Origin: a candidate division KSB1 bacterium
GTDB lineage: Bacteria; Zhuqueibacterota; Zhuqueibacteria; Zhuqueibacterales; Zhuqueibacteraceae
DNA length: 64,000 bases
Reading direction: 5' to 3'
Assembly (NCBI GenBank): GCA_034506255.1
Contig: JAPDPX010000010.1
Span: 177,403-241,402 of the forward strand
Shown here: one piece after another, positions 1 to 8,918 of the stretch
How the letters are laid out: every line of letters starts with the position of its first letter
Position numbering within the stretch: the stretch's first letter is position 1
Notes under the pieces: model-generated
Told to the model about the DNA's origin: nothing
What the model saw: only the letters and a program-made list of their open reading frames with translations
The model's database searches: none
Program-made: the position numbers and the translations under genes

Positions 1-1
1 C

Positions 2-2575
2 CGGCCGCGTCCGGCAATTCAGACAGCCAATGGCCGGCGGTATCATTTTGCCTGGCCGGCAGCATTGGCGGAGCAGGTGCGCGCCTTCAGCCGGCAACAC
101 CAGGTTACGCCGTTCATGACCCTGCTGGCCGCTTTCAAGGTTTTGTTGCAGCGTTACACCGGGGCGCAGGAGATCATTGTCGGTTCGCCCACTGCCAATC
201 GCAATCATCCCGGGCTGGAGGGCATTGTCGGTTTCTTCGTCAACAATCTGGTGTTGCGCACCAGTCTCGCCGGCGATCCCGCTTTCCATGAAGTGTTGCA
301 ACGGGTGCGCGACGTCACGCTCAACGCCTACGCGCATCAGGATGTGCCGTTCGAGAAACTGGTGGAAGTCCTGCAGGTGGAGCGTGATCCCAGCCGCAGC
401 CCGCTGTTTCAAGTCATGTTCGTCCTGCAAAACATGGAGCTGGAGCTGCCGGAGATGGAGGGTCTTGCGGTGGAGGCCGCCGCCATTGACGGTGGCACCG
501 CCAAATTCGACCTGCGGTTGTCGCTTTATGATCAACCCGACGGGCTGCGCGGCAACATGGAATACAACACCGATTTGTTCGAGGAAGACACCATCCGCCG
601 CCTGCTCGACCACTATCACAGCGTGTTGAGCGCCGTGCTGCCGCAGCCCGCGCTGCGCCTGAGTGCGATCCCGCTGCTTGCTGCAGAAGAACGGCACAAA
701 ATGCTGGTCGAGTGGAACAACACCGCCGCCACTTTTCCGCACCAGCATTGCATCCACCATTGGTTTGAAGCTCAGGTGGAAAAAACACCCGAGGCCGCTG
801 CCGTGACCTTCGGTGCGCAAACGCTCTCGTATGCCGAGTTGAATCGCCGCGCCAATCGCGTTGCGCATCATCTGCAAAGCCTGGGCGTTGGTCCGGACGT
901 GCTGGTGGGAATTTATGTCGAACGCTCGCTGGAGATGGTGATTGGCCTGCTCGGCATTCTCAAAGCCGGCGGTGCCTATGTGCCGCTCGACCCCCATTTC
1001 CCCGCCGAGCGCCTGACGCTGATGCTGGAAGATTCCGCCGCGCCGGTGTTGCTCACCCAGGAGAAGCTGCTCGCCACGCTGCCGCCGCATCAGGCCCGGG
1101 TGGTGTGCGTGGAATCCCTGTTCACGCAAAACGGCCGGCAGAATGGCGCCCATCCTGCCCGCGAGAGGGAGAATCCGGTGTCGCCGGTCAGGCCGTCTCA
1201 TCTGGCTTATGTCCTGTTCACCTCCGGCTCCACCGGCCGGCCCAAAGGCGTGCAGATCGAGCACCGCAGCGTGGTGAATTTTCTCAGCAGCATGGCGCGT
1301 GAGCCGGGCTTCACCAGCGATGATGTGTTGCTGGCGGTGACGACACTGTCTTTCGACATTGCCGGCCTCGAGTTGTATTTGCCGCTGCTGCAGGGCGGCC
1401 GCCTGGTGCTCGCCAGCGCGGAGACGGCCGCGGATGGCCCGGCGCTGTTGCGCCTGCTGCACGAGTCGCAGGCCACGGTCATGCAGGCCACCCCGGCAAC
1501 CTGGCGGATGCTGCTCGCCGCGGGCTGGAGCAACACGCCGCGTTTGAAAATTCTCTGCGGTGGCGAAGCGCTGCCGGCGGAACTGGCGAAAGAGATGCGC
1601 GCGCGCTGCGCTTCGTTGTGGAACATGTACGGCCCCACCGAAACCACCATTTGGTCTTCCCTGCTCAAGGTTGAAACGCCGGCGGGCACGGTGCCGATTG
1701 GCCGGCCGATTGCCAACACCGACATGTATATTGTCGATGCGCATATGAATCCCGTGCCCATCGGAGTGCCGGGAGAATTGTTGATCGGCGGCGCCGGCCT
1801 CTCGCGCGGTTACCTCGGGCGCCCGGCGCTGACGGCGGAGAAGTTCATTCCCCATCCCTTCAGCATCGCGGCAAATGCGCGCGTTTACCGCACCGGCGAT
1901 CTCTGCCGCTACCGGCCGGACGGCGTGATTGAATTCCTCGGCCGCCTCGATCAGCAAGTGAAGGTGCGCGGTTTTCGCATCGAGCCGGGTGATATTGAAA
2001 CGGCGCTGGCCCAACATCCCGCGGTGCAGGCGGCGGTGGTGATGGCGCGCCCCGACGCCTCCGGCGAAAACCGGCTGGTGGCATATTTAATTGCCGCCGG
2101 CGAACCTCCGGCAGTGAGCACGCTGCGCGCCTTCCTGAAAGAACGGCTGCCGGAATACATGATCCCCTCCGCTTTCGTTTTCCTGGAAAGCTTTCCGCTC
2201 ACCCCCAATGGCAAGGTCGATCGCCGTGCCCTGCCGGAGCCGGAGGCGATTCGCCGCGAAGCGGCCACCACCTTCGTGGCGCCGCGCACCGAAGTGGAGG
2301 CGCAAGTCGCCGCGATTTGGCGGGAAGTGCTGCGTCTGGAGCAGGTCGGCGTGCATGACAGCTTCTTCGAGCTCGGCGGCCATTCGCTGCTCGCCACCCA
2401 GGTGGTGGCGCGCATTCAGAACGCAATGCAAATCCATTTGCCCGTGCGCACTCTGTTCGAAGCCAAAACCGTGGCGGAATTGGCGGAGCGCATCGCGACG
2501 ATTCGCTGGGCCGGCCGGCGCGAAAGTGAAGCGCAACAGGCACTGCCGGGCGAGCGGGAAGAGATTGAAATTTGA
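2..2575 (+). CDS. NRPS module (C-A-PCP), 5' end outside window
   Basis: This is a nonribosomal peptide synthetase module open to the left window edge; the reading frame is uninterrupted from base 2, so any internal start there is an artefact. The visible part holds the C-terminal half of a condensation domain (residues 1 to about 215), a complete adenylation domain (about 235-740; core motif TSGSTGRPKG, then FDIAGLE, YGPTETT and NGKVDRR) and a peptidyl carrier domain with the phosphopantetheine serine in LGGHSLL at residue 795. Reading the pocket positions by alignment to GrsA gives D-I-L-Q-L-G-M-I-W plus the A10 lysine, which matches published glycine codes. There is no epimerase, methyltransferase or thioesterase domain. 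The C-terminus is short and acidic and could be a docking tail for the next protein, which starts with a TubC-type docking domain. Domain identity is secure; substrate is inferred. Confidence 0.95.
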   Translation, partial: RPRPAIQTANGRRYHFAWPAALAEQVRAFSRQHQVTPFMTLLAAFKVLLQRYTGAQEIIVGSPTANRNHPGLEGIVGFFVNNLVLRTSLAGDPAFHEVLQRVRDVTLNAYAHQDVPFEKLVEVLQVERDPSRSPLFQVMFVLQNMELELPEMEGLAVEAAAIDGGTAKFDLRLSLYDQPDGLRGNMEYNTDLFEEDTIRRLLDHYHSVLSAVLPQPALRLSAIPLLAAEERHKMLVEWNNTAATFPHQHCIHHWFEAQVEKTPEAAAVTFGAQTLSYAELNRRANRVAHHLQSLGVGPDVLVGIYVERSLEMVIGLLGILKAGGAYVPLDPHFPAERLTLMLEDSAAPVLLTQEKLLATLPPHQARVVCVESLFTQNGRQNGAHPARERENPVSPVRPSHLAYVLFTSGSTGRPKGVQIEHRSVVNFLSSMAREPGFTSDDVLLAVTTLSFDIAGLELYLPLLQGGRLVLASAETAADGPALLRLLHESQATVMQATPATWRMLLAAGWSNTPRLKILCGGEALPAELAKEMRARCASLWNMYGPTETTIWSSLLKVETPAGTVPIGRPIANTDMYIVDAHMNPVPIGVPGELLIGGAGLSRGYLGRPALTAEKFIPHPFSIAANARVYRTGDLCRYRPDGVIEFLGRLDQQVKVRGFRIEPGDIETALAQHPAVQAAVVMARPDASGENRLVAYLIAAGEPPAVSTLRAFLKERLPEYMIPSAFVFLESFPLTPNGKVDRRALPEPEAIRREAATTFVAPRTEVEAQVAAIWREVLRLEQVGVHDSFFELGGHSLLATQVVARIQNAMQIHLPVRTLFEAKTVAELAERIATIRWAGRRESEAQQALPGEREEIEI

Positions 2576-2987
2576 CGCGACGAAAGTCTGGCATCGCGGT
2601 GTTGCCCGCCGCGCCAGCCTGCAATCTGGCCGCTGCCGTCATCCGCTCCGGCCTGCCTGCCGGCTTGCGAACGGGCATCAAGATTTGACAGCGCAGTCTT
2701 CCTGCCGGTATTGCTCTGCGGTCAGCGTGCCTGTGCTGCGAGAGGGAAGAGCAATGCCCCTGGAAGCGGCTGGTGAAAACATCAGCAACCTCCCGGGCTA
2801 TCATCAGGTCGTCCGCGGGCGGTTCCCGGTGAGTTCGTGACGTAATTGCCCTTCGCAAGCAGACGGCTTGAATGCAGCGTTGCACGATTGCGCCGGGATC
2901 TCCCGGCCGTGCCGGCCAGCGCGGCCCGAGGATGGGAGGAATGGGATTATTTTTACGGTCACGTTTTCAATTTATCTGCTTCAACGC
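2576..2987. other. Intergenic gap between NRPS genes, no gene seen
   Basis: About 410 bases between two co-directional NRPS genes. No open frame here has a plausible start or family resemblance. Any promoter or attenuation signal could not be recognised by eye. Confidence 0.5.
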
Positions 2988-5900
2988 ATGACAACCATCG
3001 AATTTCTCTCGCATCTGCGCACACGCAACATTCAGCTCAGCGTGGAAGGCGACAAGCTCCGCCTCAATGCTCCGCGCGGCGCCTTGACCGAAGAGCTGCG
3101 CGCGGAATTGACGCGGCGCAAGGCGGAGATTCTGGCCTTTCTGCAGCAAGCCGCCGAACTGCGGCCAGCCGGTCAGCCGCCGCTTGTGCCCATTTCCCGC
3201 GCGGGCGACCTGCCGCTCTCGTTCGCCCAGCAGCGTCTGTGGGTGCTCGATCAGCTCGATCCTGAAAGCCCGGCTTACAACCTCCCGCTCGCCCTGCGCC
3301 TCACCGGCGCCCTCGACAAAACCGCGCTGCAGCACAGCCTGGATGAAATATTCCGCCGCCACGAAGGGTTGCGCACCACCTTTGCCGGGGGCAACGTCCA
3401 GCCGCGGCAAATCATTGCCCCACCCGCGCCGGTACCGATCACGGAAATCGATTTGCAGGCGTTGCGCCGGGCGGAGCAGGAGAAGCAGGTTGTCGCGCTC
3501 GCGGAGGCGGAGGCCCTCAAACCCTTCAAACTTTCCGCCGGCCCCCTGCTGCGTGTGACGCTGTTGCGGCTGTCGGAGCGCGAGCACGTTCTGATTCTGG
3601 TCATGCACCACATCATTTCCGATGCCTGGTCGCTGGGTGTTTTATTCCGCGAGCTGGTGACCTTGTATGAAGCCTTTGCCAGCGGCCGGCCCTCGCCCCT
3701 GCCCGAACTCCGCATCCAATACGCCGACTTCGCGCATTGGCAGCGGCAATGGCTGCAGGGCGAAGTGCTCGAGACGCAGGCGGCATTTTGGCGCAAACAA
3801 CTTGCCGGCGTCCCGGTGCTGGAATTGCCCGGCGATTTTCCCCGGCCGGCGGTGCAAACTTTCAACGGTCGCCGCCGCCCATTCGAGCTGCCGCACAGCC
3901 TCACGGAAGGCCTGTCCGTTCTGTGCCTGGAAGAAAACGTGACCCTGTTCATGGTTTTACTGGCGGCCTTCCAAACCCTGCTGCATCGCTACACCGGACA
4001 AACCGATCTCGCCGTGGGCGCGCCAATTGCCAACCGCAGCCGTGTCGAGATCGAGCCGCTCATTGGTTTTTTCGTCAACACGCTGGTCTATCGCAGCGAC
4101 CTTTCCGGGGACCCCACTTTTCGCGAGCTGGTGCGGCGCGTGAAGGAAGTGGCGCTCAACGCCTATTCCCATCAAGACGTGCCGTTCGAGCGCCTGGTGG
4201 AAATGCTGCAGCCGGAGCGCGATCTCAGCCACTCGCCGCTGTTTCAGGTGATGTTCATTTTTCAAAACACGCCGGTGCCCGCCACCTCGCTGGCCGGCCT
4301 GCAGGTGAGCCCGGTCGATTTTCAAGCCGGCACCGCGAAATTCGATTTGACCCTCACCCTGTTCGACGGCCAGGAACGGCTGCGCGGCAGCCTGGAATAC
4401 AACTCCGACCTCTTCAAGGCGGAAACCATCGAGCGCATGCTGCATCATTTTCTCACCCTGCTGCGCAGCCTCGCCGGGGACCCCGACCAGCGACTCTCCG
4501 AACTGCCGCTGCTCACCGCCTCCGAGCGCCGCAAGCTGCTGGTGGAGTGGAACGCCACCGGGCGTGCGTATTCCCGCGACCGCTGCGTGCACGAATTGTT
4601 CGAAGCGCAGGCCGCGACGGCACCTGATCGTACCGCCGCGGTGTTCGGACAGCAGGCGATCAGCTATGGGGAACTGAACCGCCGTGCCAACCAGCTCGCT
4701 CACCATCTGCGCGCCCTGGGGGTCGGACCCGAGACGCTGGTGGCGGTTTGTCTGGAGCGTTCGCTGGAGATGTTGATTGCCCTGCTGGCAGTGCACAAAG
4801 CCGGCGGTGCCTATGTGCCGCTGGATCCCGCCTTTCCGGCGGACCGGCTGGCCTACATGCTGGAGGATTCGCAGGCGGCGGTTCTGCTCACGCAACAATC
4901 TTTGCTCGAGACGCTGCCGCACCAGCAGGCCGCGGTGCTGTGTTTGGAAGCGCAGGCCCGGGCGATCGCCGGCCGGCCCGCAGACAATCCCGGACGCCTC
5001 GCCACCCCCCAGAATCTCGCTTATGTGATTTACACTTCCGGCTCTACCGGCAAGCCGAAAGGTGTGCAAGTGCAGCAGGGCGCGGTGGTGAATTTTCTGG
5101 AGTCGATGCGCGAGGCTCCGGGCATGCACGCCGGGGACGTGCTGCTGGCCGTCACCACGCTTTCGTTCGACATCGCCGGTCTGGAGTTGTTCCTGCCCCT
5201 GCTGGTGGGCGGCCGCGTTGTCATCGCCAGCCGCGAGACTGCCAGCGACGGGACCGCCCTCCTGCAGTTGCTCACGGAATCGCGGGCAACAATCATGCAG
5301 GCGACGCCGGCCACCTGGCGGATGTTGCTGGCTGCCGGGTGGCAGGGAAGCCCGAATTTAAAAATTCTCTGTGGCGGTGAGGCCATGCCGGCGGAGCTGG
5401 CGCAGGCGCTGCTGCCGCGCTGCGCCGAACTGTGGAATCTTTACGGTCCGACGGAGACCACCATCTGGTCCACCCTGCAAAAAGTCGAGCACGTCACCGG
5501 CGGTTTCATTGCCATCGGCCGGCCGATCGCCAACACGCAGATTTACATCCTGGACGCGGCATACAATCCCACTCCCGTCGGCATTGCCGGCGAATTGTAC
5601 ATCGGCGGGGAGGGATTGGCGCGCGGGTATTTGAACCGGCCCGCCTTGACCGCGGAGAAATTCGTGCCGCACCCGCTGGCCACGCAGCTCGGCGAACGCC
5701 TGTATCGCACCGGCGATCTCGCGCGCTATCTGCCCGACGGGACGATCGAATTCATCGGTCGCATTGATCATCAAGTGAAGATTCGCGGCTTTCGGATCGA
5801 ACTGGGTGAGATCGAAAGCGTGCTGACCCGCCACCCGCAGATCAAACAGGCGGTGGTGATTGCACGCGAGGATGTTCCGGGCGACAAACGCCTGGTGGCT

Positions 5901-6458
5901 TATTTGGTGACGGACAAAACCGCAGCGCCCGGCGTGACTGAATTGCGGCAGTGGCTGCGGCAGAGCCTGCCGGACTACATGCTGCCCGCTGCTTTCGTCT
6001 TTTTGGAAAGTTTTCCGCTCACGCCCAACGGCAAGGTCAACCGCCGGGCGCTGCCGCGGCCGGAGCTGTCAGACCGCGGGCGGGAAACCGAATACGTTGC
6101 GCCGCGCGATGCCCGCGAGGAGAAGATTGCCGCGCTCTGGCGCGAGCTGCTGGCGCACGAACGCATTGGCGTGTTCGACAACTTTTTTCATCTCGGCGGG
6201 CATTCGCTGCTGGCCACCCAGCTCGTCACGCGACTGCGGCAGGTCTTTGGCGTGCCGGTGCCGCTGCGCCGTGTTTTCGAAGACCCGACCATCGCGGGCC
6301 TGGCGGCGTACCTTGCCCAACATGACAATGGCAATGCCGTCCCACCAGCGGAGCAGATTCAACCGATCCCGCGTTCCATGGTGCCGGATGTCGACAAACT
6401 GTCCGACGAAGAAGTGGAAGCTTTGCTGCAACAGATGATGGCCGAACCCACGCCATGA
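2988..6458 (+). CDS. NRPS module with TubC-type docking domain (docking-C-A-PCP)
   Basis: A 1156-residue nonribosomal peptide synthetase. The start is placed at the ATG of MTTIEFL because residues 1 to about 55 form a TubC_N-like beta-hairpin docking domain (EFLSHLRTRNIQL, then helical LTEELRAEL); the open frame reaches 120 bases further upstream, but that part has no homology sense. The condensation domain follows (about 62-500) with active-site HHIISDAWS at residue 207. The adenylation domain is at about 510-1010 and the carrier domain has its serine at 1073. The specificity positions read D-I-L-Q-L-G-L-I-W, the classical glycine code. The protein ends with a helical acidic tail (SDEEVEALL) of the kind often seen at NRPS C-termini. 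The docking domain implies acceptance of an intermediate from a separate upstream protein, most simply the preceding gene. No thioesterase. Confidence 0.95.
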   Translation: MTTIEFLSHLRTRNIQLSVEGDKLRLNAPRGALTEELRAELTRRKAEILAFLQQAAELRPAGQPPLVPISRAGDLPLSFAQQRLWVLDQLDPESPAYNLPLALRLTGALDKTALQHSLDEIFRRHEGLRTTFAGGNVQPRQIIAPPAPVPITEIDLQALRRAEQEKQVVALAEAEALKPFKLSAGPLLRVTLLRLSEREHVLILVMHHIISDAWSLGVLFRELVTLYEAFASGRPSPLPELRIQYADFAHWQRQWLQGEVLETQAAFWRKQLAGVPVLELPGDFPRPAVQTFNGRRRPFELPHSLTEGLSVLCLEENVTLFMVLLAAFQTLLHRYTGQTDLAVGAPIANRSRVEIEPLIGFFVNTLVYRSDLSGDPTFRELVRRVKEVALNAYSHQDVPFERLVEMLQPERDLSHSPLFQVMFIFQNTPVPATSLAGLQVSPVDFQAGTAKFDLTLTLFDGQERLRGSLEYNSDLFKAETIERMLHHFLTLLRSLAGDPDQRLSELPLLTASERRKLLVEWNATGRAYSRDRCVHELFEAQAATAPDRTAAVFGQQAISYGELNRRANQLAHHLRALGVGPETLVAVCLERSLEMLIALLAVHKAGGAYVPLDPAFPADRLAYMLEDSQAAVLLTQQSLLETLPHQQAAVLCLEAQARAIAGRPADNPGRLATPQNLAYVIYTSGSTGKPKGVQVQQGAVVNFLESMREAPGMHAGDVLLAVTTLSFDIAGLELFLPLLVGGRVVIASRETASDGTALLQLLTESRATIMQATPATWRMLLAAGWQGSPNLKILCGGEAMPAELAQALLPRCAELWNLYGPTETTIWSTLQKVEHVTGGFIAIGRPIANTQIYILDAAYNPTPVGIAGELYIGGEGLARGYLNRPALTAEKFVPHPLATQLGERLYRTGDLARYLPDGTIEFIGRIDHQVKIRGFRIELGEIESVLTRHPQIKQAVVIAREDVPGDKRLVAYLVTDKTAAPGVTELRQWLRQSLPDYMLPAAFVFLESFPLTPNGKVNRRALPRPELSDRGRETEYVAPRDAREEKIAALWRELLAHERIGVFDNFFHLGGHSLLATQLVTRLRQVFGVPVPLRRVFEDPTIAGLAAYLAQHDNGNAVPPAEQIQPIPRSMVPDVDKLSDEEVEALLQQMMAEPTP

Positions 6459-6475
6459 GTCGTTGCTGAGAACAA

Positions 6476-6706
6476 AAGTGTTCCACAACGGCTTGGCCGT
6501 TGCATTGAAGGTTTCTGGACTGCCACAGGAGCTGAAGATTCGGCAACCTCCTCCCAGCCGAGGCTGGAACATCCTCGAACAGACACTAACACAAGTGTTC
6601 CGCAACGGCTTGGCCGTTGCATTGCAGATTGCAAAGTTTTCGCGGCGCTCGAAGTTTTTGCCACCTCGACTCGGTCAGGGTCGGAACATTTTCGAACAGA
6701 CACAAA
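6476..6706. repeat. Two tandem copies of a ~117-bp noncoding repeat
   Basis: Two imperfect copies lie head to tail at 6476-6592 and 6593-6706. Each starts with AAGTGTTCC and CAACGGCTTGGCCGTTGC (itself palindromic), continues through a GGCAACCTC or GCCACCTC core and ends with GAACAT..TCGAACAGACAC. The repeat sits between the stop of the NRPS gene and the terminator of the convergent gene. Function unknown. Confidence 0.75.
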
Positions 6707-6730
6707 AAAGCCACGGCCGGAGCCGTGGCT
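6704..6730 (-). terminator. Rho-independent terminator of the secreted hydrolase gene
   Basis: Read on the - strand, an 8-bp perfect stem (GCCACGGC/GCCGTGGC at 6710-6717 and 6722-6729, four-base loop) is followed by a run of six Ts. It lies 38 bases past the stop of the - strand gene at 6768, the expected place for its intrinsic terminator. Confidence 0.85.
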
Positions 6731-6767
6731 GAGCGTCGCGTAGAAAGCAAGGGGGATCAACGGCATA

Positions 6768-7997
6768 TCATTTCACCAGTTGCATTGCTTTCTGCAGTAA
6801 TCCCTGCGCGGTTTCCAGGCGGTACCAGTACAAACCGCTGGCCAGACCAGCCGCCTCGAACTCCACGCTGTGGGTGCCGGCGGCCACCGCGCCATCGACC
6901 AGGGTGGCGACGAGCTTGCCGAGATTGTCGTAGACTTTCAGCGTGACGAACTGCTCGGACGGAACCGCAAAGCGGATGGTCGTGGCGGGATTGAACGGGT
7001 TGGGATGGTTTTGTGCGAGCCAGAACGAGGCGGGCAGTGTCCCGGCCTCCTGCGCAACGCCGGTAGAAATCTTTCCGCCCACCATCATGTAGCGCCAGAC
7101 TTCAGCATAAGCGGGTTCGTTGTTGACCTTGGGCGTCTTGCTGTCAACGGCCACGCTTTGATGCGCGTCGCTGACTTTCAGGCGGGTGACCAGCGTGTGC
7201 GACCCTTGAAACGGCGCCGGCGTGTTGTCCACGGTGACGAGCGTGCCGAAGGCAAACATGCCCCAAATATTCCAGACTTGTTGCCGGCCGAAGAGATTGT
7301 CTTCCGCATGCGTGAAGCCGTAGTAGCCCGCGGCGGGGGTGGCATTGTTGGCGCTGATCCACGGCGCCAGTCCGGTGGTCGCGCTGCCATCCTCCCCACC
7401 GGCTAAAAACAGCGCGCGTTCCAGGCGGTGATAGTGGGCAATCACGCCGGTGTGGCCGGCACCCTGGGAATGTCCGCCGACGATCATCTTTTCCCAAACC
7501 AGACTGTCGCCGCCTCTAAAATACTGCCCCCAACCCTCCTGCGGAAAGTTCTTGTCGAGGTAAAGCAACAGCTTGATCAGACGGTTTTCGATGGAATTCG
7601 GCCGGTTGACGTCCACGCGCGGCGTGCGGTCCGTGCCATCAATGATTTCCAGGCGGCAGGCCTCATAGCAATTCGCATCGTTGGTGTTGTCGCACAGGTC
7701 AAAGTTCACCGTCCAGGAGTTGGGGTAGTTCAGGCTGATGGCGTGCAGGCCCGCCTCGGCCGCCACGCGGGTGATGAGTTGGTAATCGCCCGCGTTGAGA
7801 TGCGAACCCGGCAGGAAGACGAACAAAAGGTTGCGCGGCGTGACCGCCGGATCGAAACAAACGATGTGATTGCTGTTCCATTTGTCGATTTGATTGTCCG
7901 TGGCACGCGGTGCGATTTCACGCTCCTGCACGCCGGCCATGGCCGGTGCCAGGGTGAAGCACCCAAACGCCATGCTGAGAAGAATACCTTTCCACAT
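6768..7997 (-). CDS. Secreted alpha/beta hydrolase with T9SS-type C-terminal sorting domain
   Basis: A 409-residue exported protein. The start is the ATG of MWKGILL, preceded by AGGAG at proper spacing; the open frame extends 309 bases upstream but that part is low-complexity shadow. Residues 1-22 are a signal peptide ending APAMAG. The middle (about 35-300) is an alpha/beta-hydrolase fold with the nucleophile elbow GGHSQGAG, resembling the BPSS1187 family of secreted hydrolases. Residues about 330-409 form a Por/T9SS type A sorting domain starting with NHPNPFNPATT and ending in a Lys. It is convergent with the upstream NRPS gene and divergent from the downstream one, so it interrupts the NRPS locus and is transcribed separately. 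Substrate is unknown; a role in processing the peptide product would be speculation. Confidence 0.85.
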   Translation of the reverse strand: MWKGILLSMAFGCFTLAPAMAGVQEREIAPRATDNQIDKWNSNHIVCFDPAVTPRNLLFVFLPGSHLNAGDYQLITRVAAEAGLHAISLNYPNSWTVNFDLCDNTNDANCYEACRLEIIDGTDRTPRVDVNRPNSIENRLIKLLLYLDKNFPQEGWGQYFRGGDSLVWEKMIVGGHSQGAGHTGVIAHYHRLERALFLAGGEDGSATTGLAPWISANNATPAAGYYGFTHAEDNLFGRQQVWNIWGMFAFGTLVTVDNTPAPFQGSHTLVTRLKVSDAHQSVAVDSKTPKVNNEPAYAEVWRYMMVGGKISTGVAQEAGTLPASFWLAQNHPNPFNPATTIRFAVPSEQFVTLKVYDNLGKLVATLVDGAVAAGTHSVEFEAAGLASGLYWYRLETAQGLLQKAMQLVK

Positions 7998-8918
7998 GAA
8001 GAATGCTCCTGAAATTGAAAATGTACCTGTCGGGTGTACTGTTTTGCTGGCCCGCTCCGGCAAAACAGGATGCCCCCCCTTGTCACTGCCGGGTGATGGC
8101 AAGCTCACGCGTTCTTTCAGCGGGGATGTCTGCCCAGGCAGTCGGGAGGAAGAGCTCCGACACTTTGCACGTTTAACCGGGCAGTCTCGCGGCTTGCGCG
8201 GCTGCACCGGCGTCGCCAGGCGACAACAGGAAGACATGCAAAGGCAAGGCCAGCACGCGGACTCGCGCACCGGCGCCTGTCGTTGCGTGAGTGCATGGCA
8301 TAACAAACCGGCAAATTTCGAACCGCGTGCGTCACACCCTGCAGCGTTGCCGCTTGGGCGGGCGGAATGATCTCTCCCGGAGAGAAAATAGCTGCAAAGT
8401 CGGGCTTCCGCGTTTCATTCCTGTAAGCGCAATTTCAGGATTGCAGAGCATTTTTCCCCTTCGCCGCAACGGGCCGGCTCGCGGGTTCCGGCGTTGGCCG
8501 CGGCTTCCCGTGCCCGCAGAGCGGCGGCTTGGTGGGTACAAATTGTTTGATTGCTTCGGTTTTTGAGAGTCGCGCCTCGTTCGGTCGATCACTCTGTGTT
8601 GATTCAACCTTCGGGCTGCCGACAAAGTCTCCCTGACGCAGATTACCACGAAAATGACGCCGCGCAGGCCTTCAGCCTGCCGGCAGACAAGAGGTTTTGC
8701 GCGACGTTTTCCTTCTGATGGGGGCCGCGCACGGCATGGCAAATTAACACAAAAAACGATTGCGATCGCGAAAATTCCCCGGCGTTGCCACCCTGCCCGG
8801 TGGTCGGGCTGAAGAGCAGCGTCACGGAGAACCCCGTGAAGAGCCAAAACCCGATAATGTGCCTGCCCGTGAAATGGGCGGGAGTCGCTTCTTCCCAAGT
8901 GCTTGATGGAGCTGTTCA
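7998..8918. other. Long intergenic region between divergent genes
   Basis: About 920 bases separating the divergently transcribed secreted hydrolase and the third NRPS gene; it must carry both promoters. The frames here (for example one over 8332-9039) have no family resemblance or ribosome-binding site. I see no RNA gene. Confidence 0.5.
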
